Positions 1 through 5,828 are shown, counted from the stretch's first letter. The stretch: DNA of 6,604 nt from Pseudomonadota bacterium (GCA_023445955.1 JAEXJH010000363.1:1-6604); one strand, 5' to 3'. The notes: generated by a model not told the origin, from the sequence alone. Translations and numbers: made by a program.

Positions 1-63
1 GGCCTATAGCACGCGTCGGCGCGCGGGGGAGGGGCGCCAATAAGGCAAAGGCAGGTTCGATGC

Positions 64-91
64 TTGACGCTGGGGTCGCCTGGCCTTAGCC
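64..91 (+). promoter_or_regulatory. Candidate housekeeping promoter of gpmA
   Basis: TTGACGC at 64-70 matches the Caulobacter housekeeping -35 consensus TTGACGS exactly. The segment 13 nt further on (84-91, CCTTAGCC) fits the GCTANAWC -10 consensus only weakly. Transcription would begin near position 97-99, leaving about 30 nt of leader before the gpmA start. The -35 is convincing and the -10 is not. Confidence 0.4.
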
Positions 92-129
92 CGCGCCCAT
101 ACCTCCCGATCTGCGAAGGAAGCCGCCCG

Positions 130-843
130 ATGCCGACCCTCGTCCTGCTCCGCCACGGCCAGAGCCAGTGGAACCTGGAAAACCGCTTCACGGGCTGGGT
201 CGATGTCGATCTGACCGCCGAGGGTGAGGCCCAGGCCAAGAAGGGCGGCGAGCTGATCAAGGACGCCGGCATCCAGTTCGACCACGCCTTCACCTCGGTC
301 CAGACCCGCGCCATCCGCACGGGCAACCTGGCGCTGGACGCGGCCAAGCAATCGTTCGTGCCGGTCACCAAGGACTGGCGTCTGAACGAACGCCACTACG
401 GCGGCCTGACGGGCTTGAACAAGGCCGAGACCGCCGAGAAGCACGGCGTCGAGCAGGTCACCATCTGGCGCCGCTCCTACGACATCCCGCCGCCGGAACT
501 GGCCCCGGGCGGCGAGTACGACTTCAGCAAGGACCGCCGCTACAAGGGCGCGACCCTGCCGTCGACCGAGAGCCTGGCCACCACCCTGGTCCGCGTGCTG
601 CCCTACTGGGAAAGCGACATCGCCCCGCACCTGCAGGCTGGCGAGACCATCCTGATCGCCGCCCACGGCAATTCGCTGCGCGCCATCGTCAAGCACCTGT
701 TCAACGTGCCGGACGACAAGATCGTGGGTGTCGAGATCCCGACAGGTAATCCCCTGGTCATCGAGCTGGACGGCGAGTTGAAGCCGACCAGCGCGCGCTA
801 CCTGGACGAAAGTCGCGCCGAAGCGCTGCCGTCGGTCGGTTAA
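130..843 (+). CDS. gpmA: 2,3-bisphosphoglycerate-dependent phosphoglycerate mutase
   Basis: Cytoplasmic enzyme that interconverts 3-phosphoglycerate and 2-phosphoglycerate in glycolysis and gluconeogenesis through a phosphohistidine intermediate. The 237-aa product carries the whole family signature: the RHGQSQWN phosphohistidine motif at residues 8-15 (catalytic His9), FTGWVDVDLT at 20-29, Arg60, LNERHYG at 85-91 with the proton-donor Glu87, and AAHGNSLRA at 177-185 with the second catalytic His179. It is slightly shorter than the roughly 250-aa E. coli enzyme because the C-terminal tail is short. The ATG at 130 is chosen because the protein then begins MPTLVLLRHG like its relatives and GAAGGAAG at 115-122 lies 7 nt upstream; the in-frame TTG at 64 would add 22 residues of no family character. 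A pentapeptide-repeat gene follows after 72 nt on the same strand, with no obvious functional link. Confidence 0.97.
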   Translation: MPTLVLLRHGQSQWNLENRFTGWVDVDLTAEGEAQAKKGGELIKDAGIQFDHAFTSVQTRAIRTGNLALDAAKQSFVPVTKDWRLNERHYGGLTGLNKAETAEKHGVEQVTIWRRSYDIPPPELAPGGEYDFSKDRRYKGATLPSTESLATTLVRVLPYWESDIAPHLQAGETILIAAHGNSLRAIVKHLFNVPDDKIVGVEIPTGNPLVIELDGELKPTSARYLDESRAEALPSVG

Positions 844-915
844 CCTTCAGCGGAAGCTGTTGGAAACACGGCGTTAATTTTGCTCTGCGCATGGTGATCC
901 CGTACCCGGGATTCC

Positions 916-2184
916 ATGCCAGACATGAGCGCCGCCGCTAGCACGACACAGGAATACAAGCGCCTGACGCAGCATGACGTTGATGTCATCTGCGCCAAGC
1001 ACGATCGCCTGTGGTCCGCGCGCCTGGGCGGGGCGCGCGCCGTGTTCGCTTTCTGCGATCTGTCCGGCCTGTCGATGACCGGCCGTAACCTCTGCGACGC
1101 CGACTTCACCGGCGCGATGATGGTCGGCTGCGACCTTCGCAAGACCAAGCTGGACAACGCCAATCTCTACGGCGCCGACATGCAGGGCGCGGACCTGACC
1201 GACGCCTCGATGCGGCGCGCCGACCTGCGCGGCTCCAGCCTGCGCGGCGCCAACCTGACCGGCGCCGACATGTTCGAGGCCGACTTGCGCGAAGGCACGA
1301 TCGCCGCCGCCGACCGCAAGGAAGGCTATCGCGTCATCGAGCTGACCCAGCGCGAGGCCTACGCCACCGGCGCCAACCTTTCGGGCGCCAACCTGGAACG
1401 CTCGCGCCTCTCGGGCATCGTGGCGACCAAGGCCGACTTCAGCGACGCGATCCTCAAGGACGCCAAGCTGGTCCGCGCCAACCTCAAGCAAGCCAATTTC
1501 AACGGCGCGAACCTGGCCGGCGCAGACCTGTCGGGCGCCAACCTGGCTGGGGCCGATCTGCGCAACACCGTGCTGGTCGGCGCTAAGACCATGTCGTGGA
1601 ACATCAACGACACCAATCTGGACGGCGCCCTGACCGACAAGCCGTCGGGCACCAGCATTTCGGACCTGCCCTACGAGCAGATGATCGCCGACCACGCCCG
1701 CTGGATCGAGACCGGCGGGGCGGAGGGCAAGCCCTCGGTGTTCGACAAGGCCGACCTGCGCAACCTGCGCTCGATCCGCGGCTACAACCTGACGGCCCTC
1801 TCGGCCAAGGCGGCGGTGTTCTACGGCCTGGACATGGAAGGCGTGCAGATGCAGGGCGCGCAGCTGGACGGCGCCGACCTGCGGGCCTGCAACCTGCGCC
1901 GGGCCGACCTGCGCGGCGCGCGGCTGAAGGGCGCCAAGCTGACCGGCTCTGACCTGCGCGACGCCCAGCTGGGTCCGCTGCTGATCGCCGCCGATCGCGT
2001 GCTGCCGGTGGACCTGACGGGCGCCATCCTGGCCAATGCCGATCTGGCCCGGGCCGACCTGCGCCAGGCCCGGATGGCCGGCGCGGACGTGTCGCGCGCC
2101 AACTTCACCGGGGCCCAGCTGAAGGACGTCGACCTGACTGGCGCGATCCGTCTGGCCGCCCGCGGATTGGATGATGTGATTTGA
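916..2184 (+). CDS. Pentapeptide-repeat protein, four interrupted repeat blocks (paralogue 1)
   Basis: A 422-aa protein dominated by A(D/N)LxG-type pentapeptide repeats, which in this family fold into a right-handed quadrilateral beta-helix. I see four blocks: residues about 47-127, 152-239, 279-351 and 365-412. Non-repeat segments separate them at 128-151, 240-278 and 352-364. Residues 16-42 form a cap with H29-x-x-x-W33 followed by GG. A comparable stretch, H260-x-x-W263 then TGG at 266-268, opens the second half, so the protein looks like two cap-plus-array modules. No signal peptide or membrane segment is visible, suggesting a cytosolic protein. Function is unknown. Qnr and MfpA gyrase-protecting proteins share the fold but are about half this length and not split this way. 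The start may be 916 or the ATG at 925; neither has a strong ribosome binding site (GGGA at 908-911 is the best). An in-frame stop at 895 rules out a longer protein. The next gene is a paralogue. Confidence 0.93.
   Translation: MPDMSAAASTTQEYKRLTQHDVDVICAKHDRLWSARLGGARAVFAFCDLSGLSMTGRNLCDADFTGAMMVGCDLRKTKLDNANLYGADMQGADLTDASMRRADLRGSSLRGANLTGADMFEADLREGTIAAADRKEGYRVIELTQREAYATGANLSGANLERSRLSGIVATKADFSDAILKDAKLVRANLKQANFNGANLAGADLSGANLAGADLRNTVLVGAKTMSWNINDTNLDGALTDKPSGTSISDLPYEQMIADHARWIETGGAEGKPSVFDKADLRNLRSIRGYNLTALSAKAAVFYGLDMEGVQMQGAQLDGADLRACNLRRADLRGARLKGAKLTGSDLRDAQLGPLLIAADRVLPVDLTGAILANADLARADLRQARMAGADVSRANFTGAQLKDVDLTGAIRLAARGLDDVI
1054..2151 (+). repeat. Imperfect 15-bp coding repeats, four blocks
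   Basis: Degenerate 15-bp units, often of the form GCCGACCTGCGCGGC, encode the pentapeptide coils of the first paralogue. The blocks are about 1054-1296, 1369-1632, 1750-1968 and 2008-2151. They are protein-coding periodicity and not an intergenic repeat. Because they are so similar, they could support slippage or recombination with the second paralogue. Confidence 0.8.
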
Positions 2185-2284
2185 GTACGCTTCGCGACAA
2201 TCGGACGCAGCCTTAACTGTTCGCTCGTCCCTCGTTGCTACAGTGCGCGTAACTGAAAAAAGAACCTAAACGGGGAAAAACGTT

Positions 2285-3538
2285 ATGAACGCCGCGCAAA
2301 GCGTGGCTGGGCGTCGTCGCCTAAGCCAAGCCGAGCTCGACATGATCGTAACGGCGCACGAGAAATTCGTTACCGGCAAGCAGGGCGGCAAACGCGCCTC
2401 CCTACGCTTCATGCAGCTGTCGGGCCTAGATCTGTCGTTCCGGAATTTGACCGACGCGGACCTGTCCGCCTCGATCCTCGAAGGCTGCCGCATGGTCCGC
2501 ACCAAGCTGGATCGCGCCAGCCTGTTCGGCTGCGACCTGCGCAAGAGCGACATGCGACAGGCCTCGCTGGTCCGCGCCGATCTGCGCGGCGCCTGCCTGC
2601 GCGGCGCGAATCTGGCGCAGGCCGACCTGACCCAGGCCGACTTCCGCGAAGGCCAGATCGCCATTCCGCATCCCCGCAAGGGTCTCGACACCCTGCGCCA
2701 CGAAACCCGCCAGGGCGAGGTGGACGAAGTCAACTTCTCGGGCGCCGCGCTGGACGGCGCGCAGTTCGAGGGCGTCTCGGCGTTCAAGGCCGACTTTAGC
2801 GACTGCTCGCTGAAGGGCGCCAAGCTGGCCGGCGCGAACCTCAAGGAAGCCAACCTGGTCGGGGCCATCCTGGACGGCGCCGACGTCAAGGGCGCGAACC
2901 TGGAAGGCGCCAATCTGTCGGGCGCGGTGATGGCCGGGGTCGACACCTCCACGGCCCGGACCAGCGGGGCCAGCATGGCCGGCGCGGTCGGCACGGTGAC
3001 CCGCGAGGCGATCTCCAGGGCCCAGGAACTCTACGACCGCGCGCTGGCGAACCAGCGCTGGTGCCAGACCGGCGGCAAGGAGGGCGCGTGCGCCCGCCTC
3101 GACGGCGAGGACCTGCGTCCGCTGGGCGACAAGCTCAAAGGCCTGCGCCTGACGGCCATGAGCGCCAAGGGCGCCTGCATGGTGGGCCTGGACCTCTCCG
3201 GCGCCCAGCTGCAGGGCGCGAACCTGCAGAACGCCGACCTGCGCGCGGCCAACCTGCGCGGGGCCGACCTGCGCGGGGCCAAGCTGACCGGCGCCAACCT
3301 GACCAAGGCCGACCTGCGGCAGGCCTGCCTGTCGCCGCTGCCCCTGGGGCCGCAGCGCCAGACGGAAGCCAACCTGCAGTCGGCCCGCATGCGCTACGCC
3401 CTGGTCCAGGCCGCCGACCTCAGCGAGGCGGTGCTGGACGGCGCCGACCTGCGCGGCTCGGACTTCACCGGCGCCCGCCTGGTCAAGACCAGCTTCCGCG
3501 AAGTCGACCTGAACCAGGTGCAGGGCCTGGAGTTCTAG
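2285..3538 (+). CDS. Pentapeptide-repeat protein, four interrupted repeat blocks (paralogue 2)
   Basis: A 417-aa pentapeptide-repeat protein that aligns with its upstream neighbour end to end. The cap at residues 12-40 reads LSQAELD, then H25 and GGKRA; the neighbour has LTQHDVD, H29 and GGARA. Repeat blocks lie at about 45-122, 150-217, 276-348 and 361-411, with breaks at the same places, including the LREG/FREG-x-I-A exit from block 1 and the RW-x-x-TGG-x-EG segment (258-267 here, 262-271 in the neighbour) that opens the second half. Residues 218-255 are a longer linker, part of it probably helical (EAISRAQELYDRALANQ). No export signal or membrane segment is seen. GGGGAA at 2272-2277, 7 nt before the ATG, fixes the start. 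The two genes are separated by 100 nt and may be co-transcribed, but no terminator or clear promoter decides this. Function is unknown; sequence divergence suggests an old duplication with two retained roles. Confidence 0.94.
   Translation: MNAAQSVAGRRRLSQAELDMIVTAHEKFVTGKQGGKRASLRFMQLSGLDLSFRNLTDADLSASILEGCRMVRTKLDRASLFGCDLRKSDMRQASLVRADLRGACLRGANLAQADLTQADFREGQIAIPHPRKGLDTLRHETRQGEVDEVNFSGAALDGAQFEGVSAFKADFSDCSLKGAKLAGANLKEANLVGAILDGADVKGANLEGANLSGAVMAGVDTSTARTSGASMAGAVGTVTREAISRAQELYDRALANQRWCQTGGKEGACARLDGEDLRPLGDKLKGLRLTAMSAKGACMVGLDLSGAQLQGANLQNADLRAANLRGADLRGAKLTGANLTKADLRQACLSPLPLGPQRQTEANLQSARMRYALVQAADLSEAVLDGADLRGSDFTGARLVKTSFREVDLNQVQGLEF
2417..3517 (+). repeat. Imperfect 15-bp coding repeats, four blocks
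   Basis: Coding periodicity of 15 bp in the second paralogue, in blocks of about 2417-2650, 2732-2935, 3110-3328 and 3365-3517. The third block is the most regular, with runs of alternating GCCAACCTG and GCCGACCTG units around 3220-3320. Confidence 0.8.
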
Positions 3539-3541
3539 GCC

Positions 3542-4042
3542 CTAGAGGAACAGCGCGTCGGTCGACGGGATCCTGGCGGCGAGCTGGTCGCGGATCCGGA
3601 TCGACCGGGCCAGCACCGCGGCCTGATCGTCGCCCGGCTTGTACGGATACATCAGGCCCAGAGCGCCGATGGCGTGGCCGCCAGCGTCGCGCATCTGCAC
3701 CAGCACCCCGATCCGCACGCCGTCCTTCTGGACCTCGACCAGGGGCTGGTCGGTGTTCATGACGCCCAGATCGTCGTCGCCCGACTCCTCGCCAACCGCG
3801 TGGGTCAGGTGGGCGGCGATCACCAGGTTCTTGGGCTGGCCTGGCGGGGTGACGTGCATCAAGAGGTCGATCATGTCGGGATTGGCGGCGATCACCGCTT
3901 CGACCAGCTTCTGGGCGGGCACGGCCTGGCGCAGGGTGGCCGCATAGGCGGCCGGCACGGGGGATCGGGCCGAGGCGATCGCCGGCGCCAGCAGCAGAGC
4001 GGCCGCACCGAGCAGGGCGGTCTTGAGCAAACGAGATGTCAT
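3542..4042 (-). CDS. Exported protein, probable Cache-like (PDC) sensor-fold domain
   Basis: A 166-aa protein with a clear Sec signal peptide: positive residues R4 and K7, a hydrophobic core at 8-23, and a likely cleavage site after A23-S24-A25. The mature part is about 141 aa. It has an N-terminal helix (VPAQKLVEAVIAANPDMIDL), a segment with NLVIAAHLTHAVGEESG at 72-88, then LVEVQKDGVRIGVLVQMRDAGG (101-122) and AIGALGLMYPYKPGDD (124-139), ending in a helix near RIRDQLAARIP. This order, especially the paired strands leading to IGALGL-x-YPY, resembles single Cache domains that stand alone as small periplasmic proteins, here without a transmembrane anchor or signalling domain. Ligand and partner are unknown. 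The start at 4042 is preferred over the ATG at 4189 because it gives the signal peptide and has GGAG (4052-4055) 9 nt upstream. It converges with the pentapeptide gene, only 3 nt between stops. A FixK/FNR-like box lies upstream. Confidence 0.85.
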   Translation of the reverse strand: MTSRLLKTALLGAAALLLAPAIASARSPVPAAYAATLRQAVPAQKLVEAVIAANPDMIDLLMHVTPPGQPKNLVIAAHLTHAVGEESGDDDLGVMNTDQPLVEVQKDGVRIGVLVQMRDAGGHAIGALGLMYPYKPGDDQAAVLARSIRIRDQLAARIPSTDALFL

Positions 4043-4114
4043 CAGCGCGAACTCCGAGAGGAACCCCCGTCGCGCAGAGTAGGGCGGCCGGCTTGGTCGG
4101 CCGTGGACGCCAGA

Positions 4115-4128
4115 TTGATAATCGTCAA
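4115..4128. promoter_or_regulatory. Candidate FixK/FNR-family binding site
   Basis: TTGATAATCGTCAA is an inverted repeat that fits the alphaproteobacterial FixK/FNR pattern TTGAY-N4-RTCAA at every fixed position. The symmetry extends one base each way (GATT at one end, AATC at the other). It lies 72 nt upstream of the exported Cache-like gene and beyond the hsp20 terminator, so the Cache-like gene is the natural target. I did not find a -10 at the classical distance: a weak TACTCT on the minus strand (4081 to 4076) would place the site near -52. The spacing therefore does not prove activation. Confidence 0.5.
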
Positions 4129-4159
4129 TCGCCCGGCGCGGACGGATCTTCCTCGCACG

Positions 4160-4186
4160 AAAAAGGCGGCGTCTTTCGACGCCGCC
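4160..4186 (-). terminator. Intrinsic terminator of hsp20
   Basis: On the minus strand GGCGGCGTC (4186 to 4178) pairs perfectly with GACGCCGCC (4173 to 4165) around a 4-nt loop, followed at once by five T (4164 to 4160). This 9-bp GC-rich stem with a U-tract lies 45 nt beyond the hsp20 stop codon. It should keep hsp20 transcription out of the Cache-like gene. Confidence 0.9.
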
Positions 4187-4231
4187 CAAGTTCAGAGGGG
4201 GATTGGAGGGGAGACTAAGGAGGGCTGCGGG

Positions 4232-4693
4232 TTACGCGGCCTTTTCGCCTTCGATCAGGGTCGAAGCGGCGCTCGACTTGATCTCCACCGTGCGGGGCTT
4301 CAGAGCCTCCGGCAGTTCGCGCTTCAGCGCGATCGACAGCAGGCCGTTGGACAGGTCGGCGTCGACCACGACCAGGTAGTCGGTCAGCTGGAACTTGCGC
4401 TCGAAGTTACGCTCGGCCAGACCGCGGTGCAGGTACTGCTTGGCGTCGCCGTCGTTGGCCGCCTTGCGGCCGGTGACGGTCAGCAGGTTTTCCTTCACTT
4501 CGACAGTCAGCTCGTCGGGCTTGAAGCCGGCCACCGCAATCTCGATGCGGTAGTCGTTCTCGCCGGTGCGTTCGATGTTGTAGGGGGGATAGCCCGAGGC
4601 CGCTTCGGTGCGGGCGGCGGCGTCCAACTGGTCGGCGAGGCGGTCAAAGCCGACGAGCGAGCGGTACAGGGGCGAAAGGTCGATCGTACGCAT
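4232..4693 (-). CDS. Small heat-shock protein, class A Hsp20 (IbpA-like)
   Basis: ATP-independent cytosolic chaperone that holds unfolding proteins in oligomers for later refolding by DnaK and ClpB. The 153-aa sequence matches class A bacterial Hsp20: N-terminal DLSPLYRSLVGFDRL (5-19), GYPPYNIE (34-41) entering the alpha-crystallin domain, EIAVAGFKPDEL (51-62), LLTVTG (70-75), the class-typical GLAERNFERKFQL (91-103), the conserved NGLL (116-119), and a C-terminal I/V-x-I motif (V136-E137-I138) used for oligomer contacts. GAAGGA on the minus strand (4708 to 4703) lies 9 nt before the start. The gene appears monocistronic: its own heat-shock-type promoter, a structured leader that hides the ribosome binding site, and a strong terminator. 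The family is certain. I give no symbol because alphaproteobacteria often carry several such paralogues under different names. Confidence 0.97.
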   Translation of the reverse strand: MRTIDLSPLYRSLVGFDRLADQLDAAARTEAASGYPPYNIERTGENDYRIEIAVAGFKPDELTVEVKENLLTVTGRKAANDGDAKQYLHRGLAERNFERKFQLTDYLVVVDADLSNGLLSIALKRELPEALKPRTVEIKSSAASTLIEGEKAA

Positions 4694-4801
4694 AGGTTCA
4701 GATCCTTCTTATCAAGCAAGGTCTTTGATGTTCGTCCCGTCGGCGACCCGAAATCGGCATCGCCAGGTGGTCCGGAAGGCCCGGGTGTCCAGCGCCTTCG
4801 T
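4694..4801 (-). promoter_or_regulatory. ROSE-like RNA thermometer in the hsp20 leader
   Basis: The predicted leader of about 108 nt folds into three successive hairpins by eye. Hairpin 1 (4798 to 4776) has AAGGC/GCCUU, a bulged G, then CUGG/CCGG with loop ACAC. Hairpin 2 (4764 to 4742) has GGCGA/UCGCC, a small internal loop, then CCG/CGG with loop AUUU. Hairpin 3 (4721 to 4704) is CCUUGCUUGAUAAGAAGG: CCUU pairs with AAGG, one G bulges, CUU pairs with AAG, and the loop is GAU. Hairpin 3 contains UUGCU, the UYGCU signature of ROSE elements, with the bulged G, and it captures the AAGAAGG ribosome binding site. ROSE elements are known to control small heat-shock genes in alphaproteobacteria by melting at heat-shock temperature. 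I judged the fold by pairing, not by energy calculation. Confidence 0.8.
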
Positions 4802-4807
4802 GAAACT

Positions 4808-4835
4808 AGTTGGTGAGCGGATTTTCCGGTTCAAG
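4808..4835 (-). promoter_or_regulatory. Candidate sigma-32 (RpoH) promoter of hsp20
   Basis: On the minus strand CTTGAA (4835 to 4830) matches the heat-shock -35 core. After 14 nt comes CACCAACT (4815 to 4808), which agrees with the -10 consensus CCCCATNT at five of seven fixed positions. Transcription would start near 4801, exactly where the first leader hairpin begins. Confidence 0.65.
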
Positions 4836-4864
4836 GGGGCTCTTCGTCAAAGAACGTGAATCGT

Positions 4865-4892
4865 TTGACGCGCCGCCGACCACGGCTAAGGT
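4865..4892 (+). promoter_or_regulatory. Candidate housekeeping promoter of the exported methyltransferase-like gene
   Basis: TTGACGC (4865-4871) is an exact match to TTGACGS. After 13 nt, GCTAAGGT (4885-4892) carries the GCTA core of the Caulobacter -10. Transcription would start near 4898, giving about 30 nt of leader before the ATG. The promoter diverges from the hsp20 heat-shock promoter, with about 29 bp between the two -35 elements. Confidence 0.55.
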
Positions 4893-4926
4893 CGCGCCTC
4901 CATTCCGACCGAAGGACACGTCCCCC

Positions 4927-5769
4927 ATGCCGCTTCGTCGCAACCTGCTCCTGCTCGCCGCCGCCTTCAGCCTGACCGCGCCCGCCGCTTTCGCCGCCAC
5001 CGACACCGCCCTGAAGGCCGCCGTCGCCTCTCCGACCCGCCCGGCCGCCGATGTCGCCCGCGATGGCGCGCGCCATCCCTATGACAGCCTGTCGTTCTGG
5101 GGCGTGAAGCCCAAGCAGACGATCATCGAGATCACGCCCGGCGGCGGCTATTGGAGCGAGATCCTGGCGCCCTACGCCAAGGCCACGGGCGGGACCTATG
5201 TCGCCGCCGTCGCCGACCTATCGAACCCGAAGATCTCTGAAGGGGCCAAGAAAGGCCGCGCCGACTTCGAGGCCCGCTTCGCCGACGCGGCCAAGTACGG
5301 CAAGCCGCAGTTCGTCAATTTCGGCGCCGTCTCGGGTCCGCTGGGCGCGCCCGGCTCGGCCGACGTCGTGCTGACCGCCCGCAACGTCCACAACTGGACC
5401 CAGGCGCCGGGCATGGCCGACAAGGTGTTCGCCGACTTCTTCGCCGTGCTGAAGCCTGGCGGCGTGCTGGCGATCGAGGATCACCGCGCCGACCCGCGCT
5501 CGGAAAAGGACGCCGGCGCCGACGGCTATCTGAACACCGCCACGGTGGTGGCCCTGGCCGAAAAGGCCGGCTTCAAGCTGGACGCCAAGTCCGAGATCAA
5601 CGCCAACCCCAAGGACACCAAGGACCACCCCTTCGGCGTCTGGACTCTGCCGCCCGTCAAGCGCACCGCGCCGGGCGGCCAGCCGGCCAACCCGAACTTC
5701 GACCGCGCCAAGTACGACGCGATCGGCGAGAGCGACCGCATGACCCTGCGCTTCAAGAAGCCGGCCTAG
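4927..5769 (+). CDS. Exported class I methyltransferase-like protein (COG4798-type), Sec signal peptide
   Basis: A 280-aa protein with a Sec signal peptide (R4, R5, hydrophobic 6-22, likely cut after A21-F22-A23). The mature part resembles predicted methyltransferases of the COG4798 type. Conserved landmarks are R49-H50-P51, SFWGVKPKQ at 56-64, the motif I strand and loop IIEITPGGGYWSE at 66-78, ARNVHNW at 151-157, LKPGGVLAIEDHR at 175-187 (post-motif loop and strand), and the family block NPKDTKDHPFGVWTLPP at 227-243. Motif I has T-P-G-G-G where classical enzymes have G-x-G-x-G. No substrate can be named, and S-adenosylmethionine is not expected in the periplasm, so catalysis is uncertain. 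The ATG at 4927 is chosen because it gives the signal peptide and has GAAGGA (4911-4916) 10 nt upstream; the GTG-type start at 4810 would run through the promoter. A tandem paralogue follows after 59 nt. Confidence 0.88.
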   Translation: MPLRRNLLLLAAAFSLTAPAAFAATDTALKAAVASPTRPAADVARDGARHPYDSLSFWGVKPKQTIIEITPGGGYWSEILAPYAKATGGTYVAAVADLSNPKISEGAKKGRADFEARFADAAKYGKPQFVNFGAVSGPLGAPGSADVVLTARNVHNWTQAPGMADKVFADFFAVLKPGGVLAIEDHRADPRSEKDAGADGYLNTATVVALAEKAGFKLDAKSEINANPKDTKDHPFGVWTLPPVKRTAPGGQPANPNFDRAKYDAIGESDRMTLRFKKPA

Positions 5770-5822
5770 GTCTGATTGGCCTGACTTTGGTCAAGGTCGG
5801 CTAGCAAGCTGGTCTGCGTTAC

Positions 5823-5827
5823 GGGGG
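5823..5827 (+). promoter_or_regulatory. Ribosome binding site unusually close to its start
   Basis: GGGGG at 5823-5827 is the only purine-rich element before the last gene. Only 1 nt separates it from the ATG at 5829 and 4 nt from the ATG at 5832. The second ATG is therefore the more workable start, removing a single Met. Confidence 0.45.
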
Positions 5828-5828
5828 A

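Noticed and set aside
1..9. Possible last codons and TAG stop of an upstream gene
   Set aside because: An in-frame TAG at 7-9 is all that can be seen; two codons cannot support a gene call.
18..38. GGCGC/GCGCC stem with an 11-nt loop upstream of gpmA
   Set aside because: No T-tract follows and the loop is large; such pairings are common at this GC content.
4..696. Long minus-strand open frame opposite gpmA
   Set aside because: Low-complexity Gly/Ala/Arg/Val/Leu translation typical of the antisense of GC-rich coding DNA; gpmA on the plus strand has every catalytic motif.
848..859. CAGC-GGAA-GCTG hairpin just after gpmA as a terminator
   Set aside because: Only four pairs, and the nearest T-rich stretch is about 14 nt away, so it does not qualify as an intrinsic terminator.
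874..1695. Minus-strand open frame opposite the first pentapeptide gene, with a repetitive VGAGQVGA-like translation
   Set aside because: The apparent repeat is the mirror of the 15-bp coding repeat on the plus strand; no ribosome binding site or family character.
2213..2244. TTAACT...GCTACAGT as a promoter of the second pentapeptide gene
   Set aside because: The -10 core is reasonable but the -35 has two mismatches and the spacing is longer than the Caulobacter pattern allows.
916..3538. Pentapeptide proteins as quinolone-resistance (Qnr/MfpA-type) determinants
   Set aside because: Only the generic repeat supports this; length, interruptions and caps differ from known Qnr and MfpA proteins.
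4085..4103. Two CGGCCG copies forming a 6-bp stem upstream of the Cache-like gene
   Set aside because: Short and GC-only with no known regulatory match; easily explained by base composition.
3674..4816. Plus-strand open frame of 380 codons opposite the Cache-like gene and hsp20
   Set aside because: It overlaps two well-supported minus-strand genes, a terminator and the ROSE-like leader; its translation shows no domain.
5780..5796. Bulged CCTGAC/GTCAAGG hairpin between the two methyltransferase-like genes as a terminator
   Set aside because: Six pairs with a bulge and no T-tract; read-through into the downstream paralogue is more likely.
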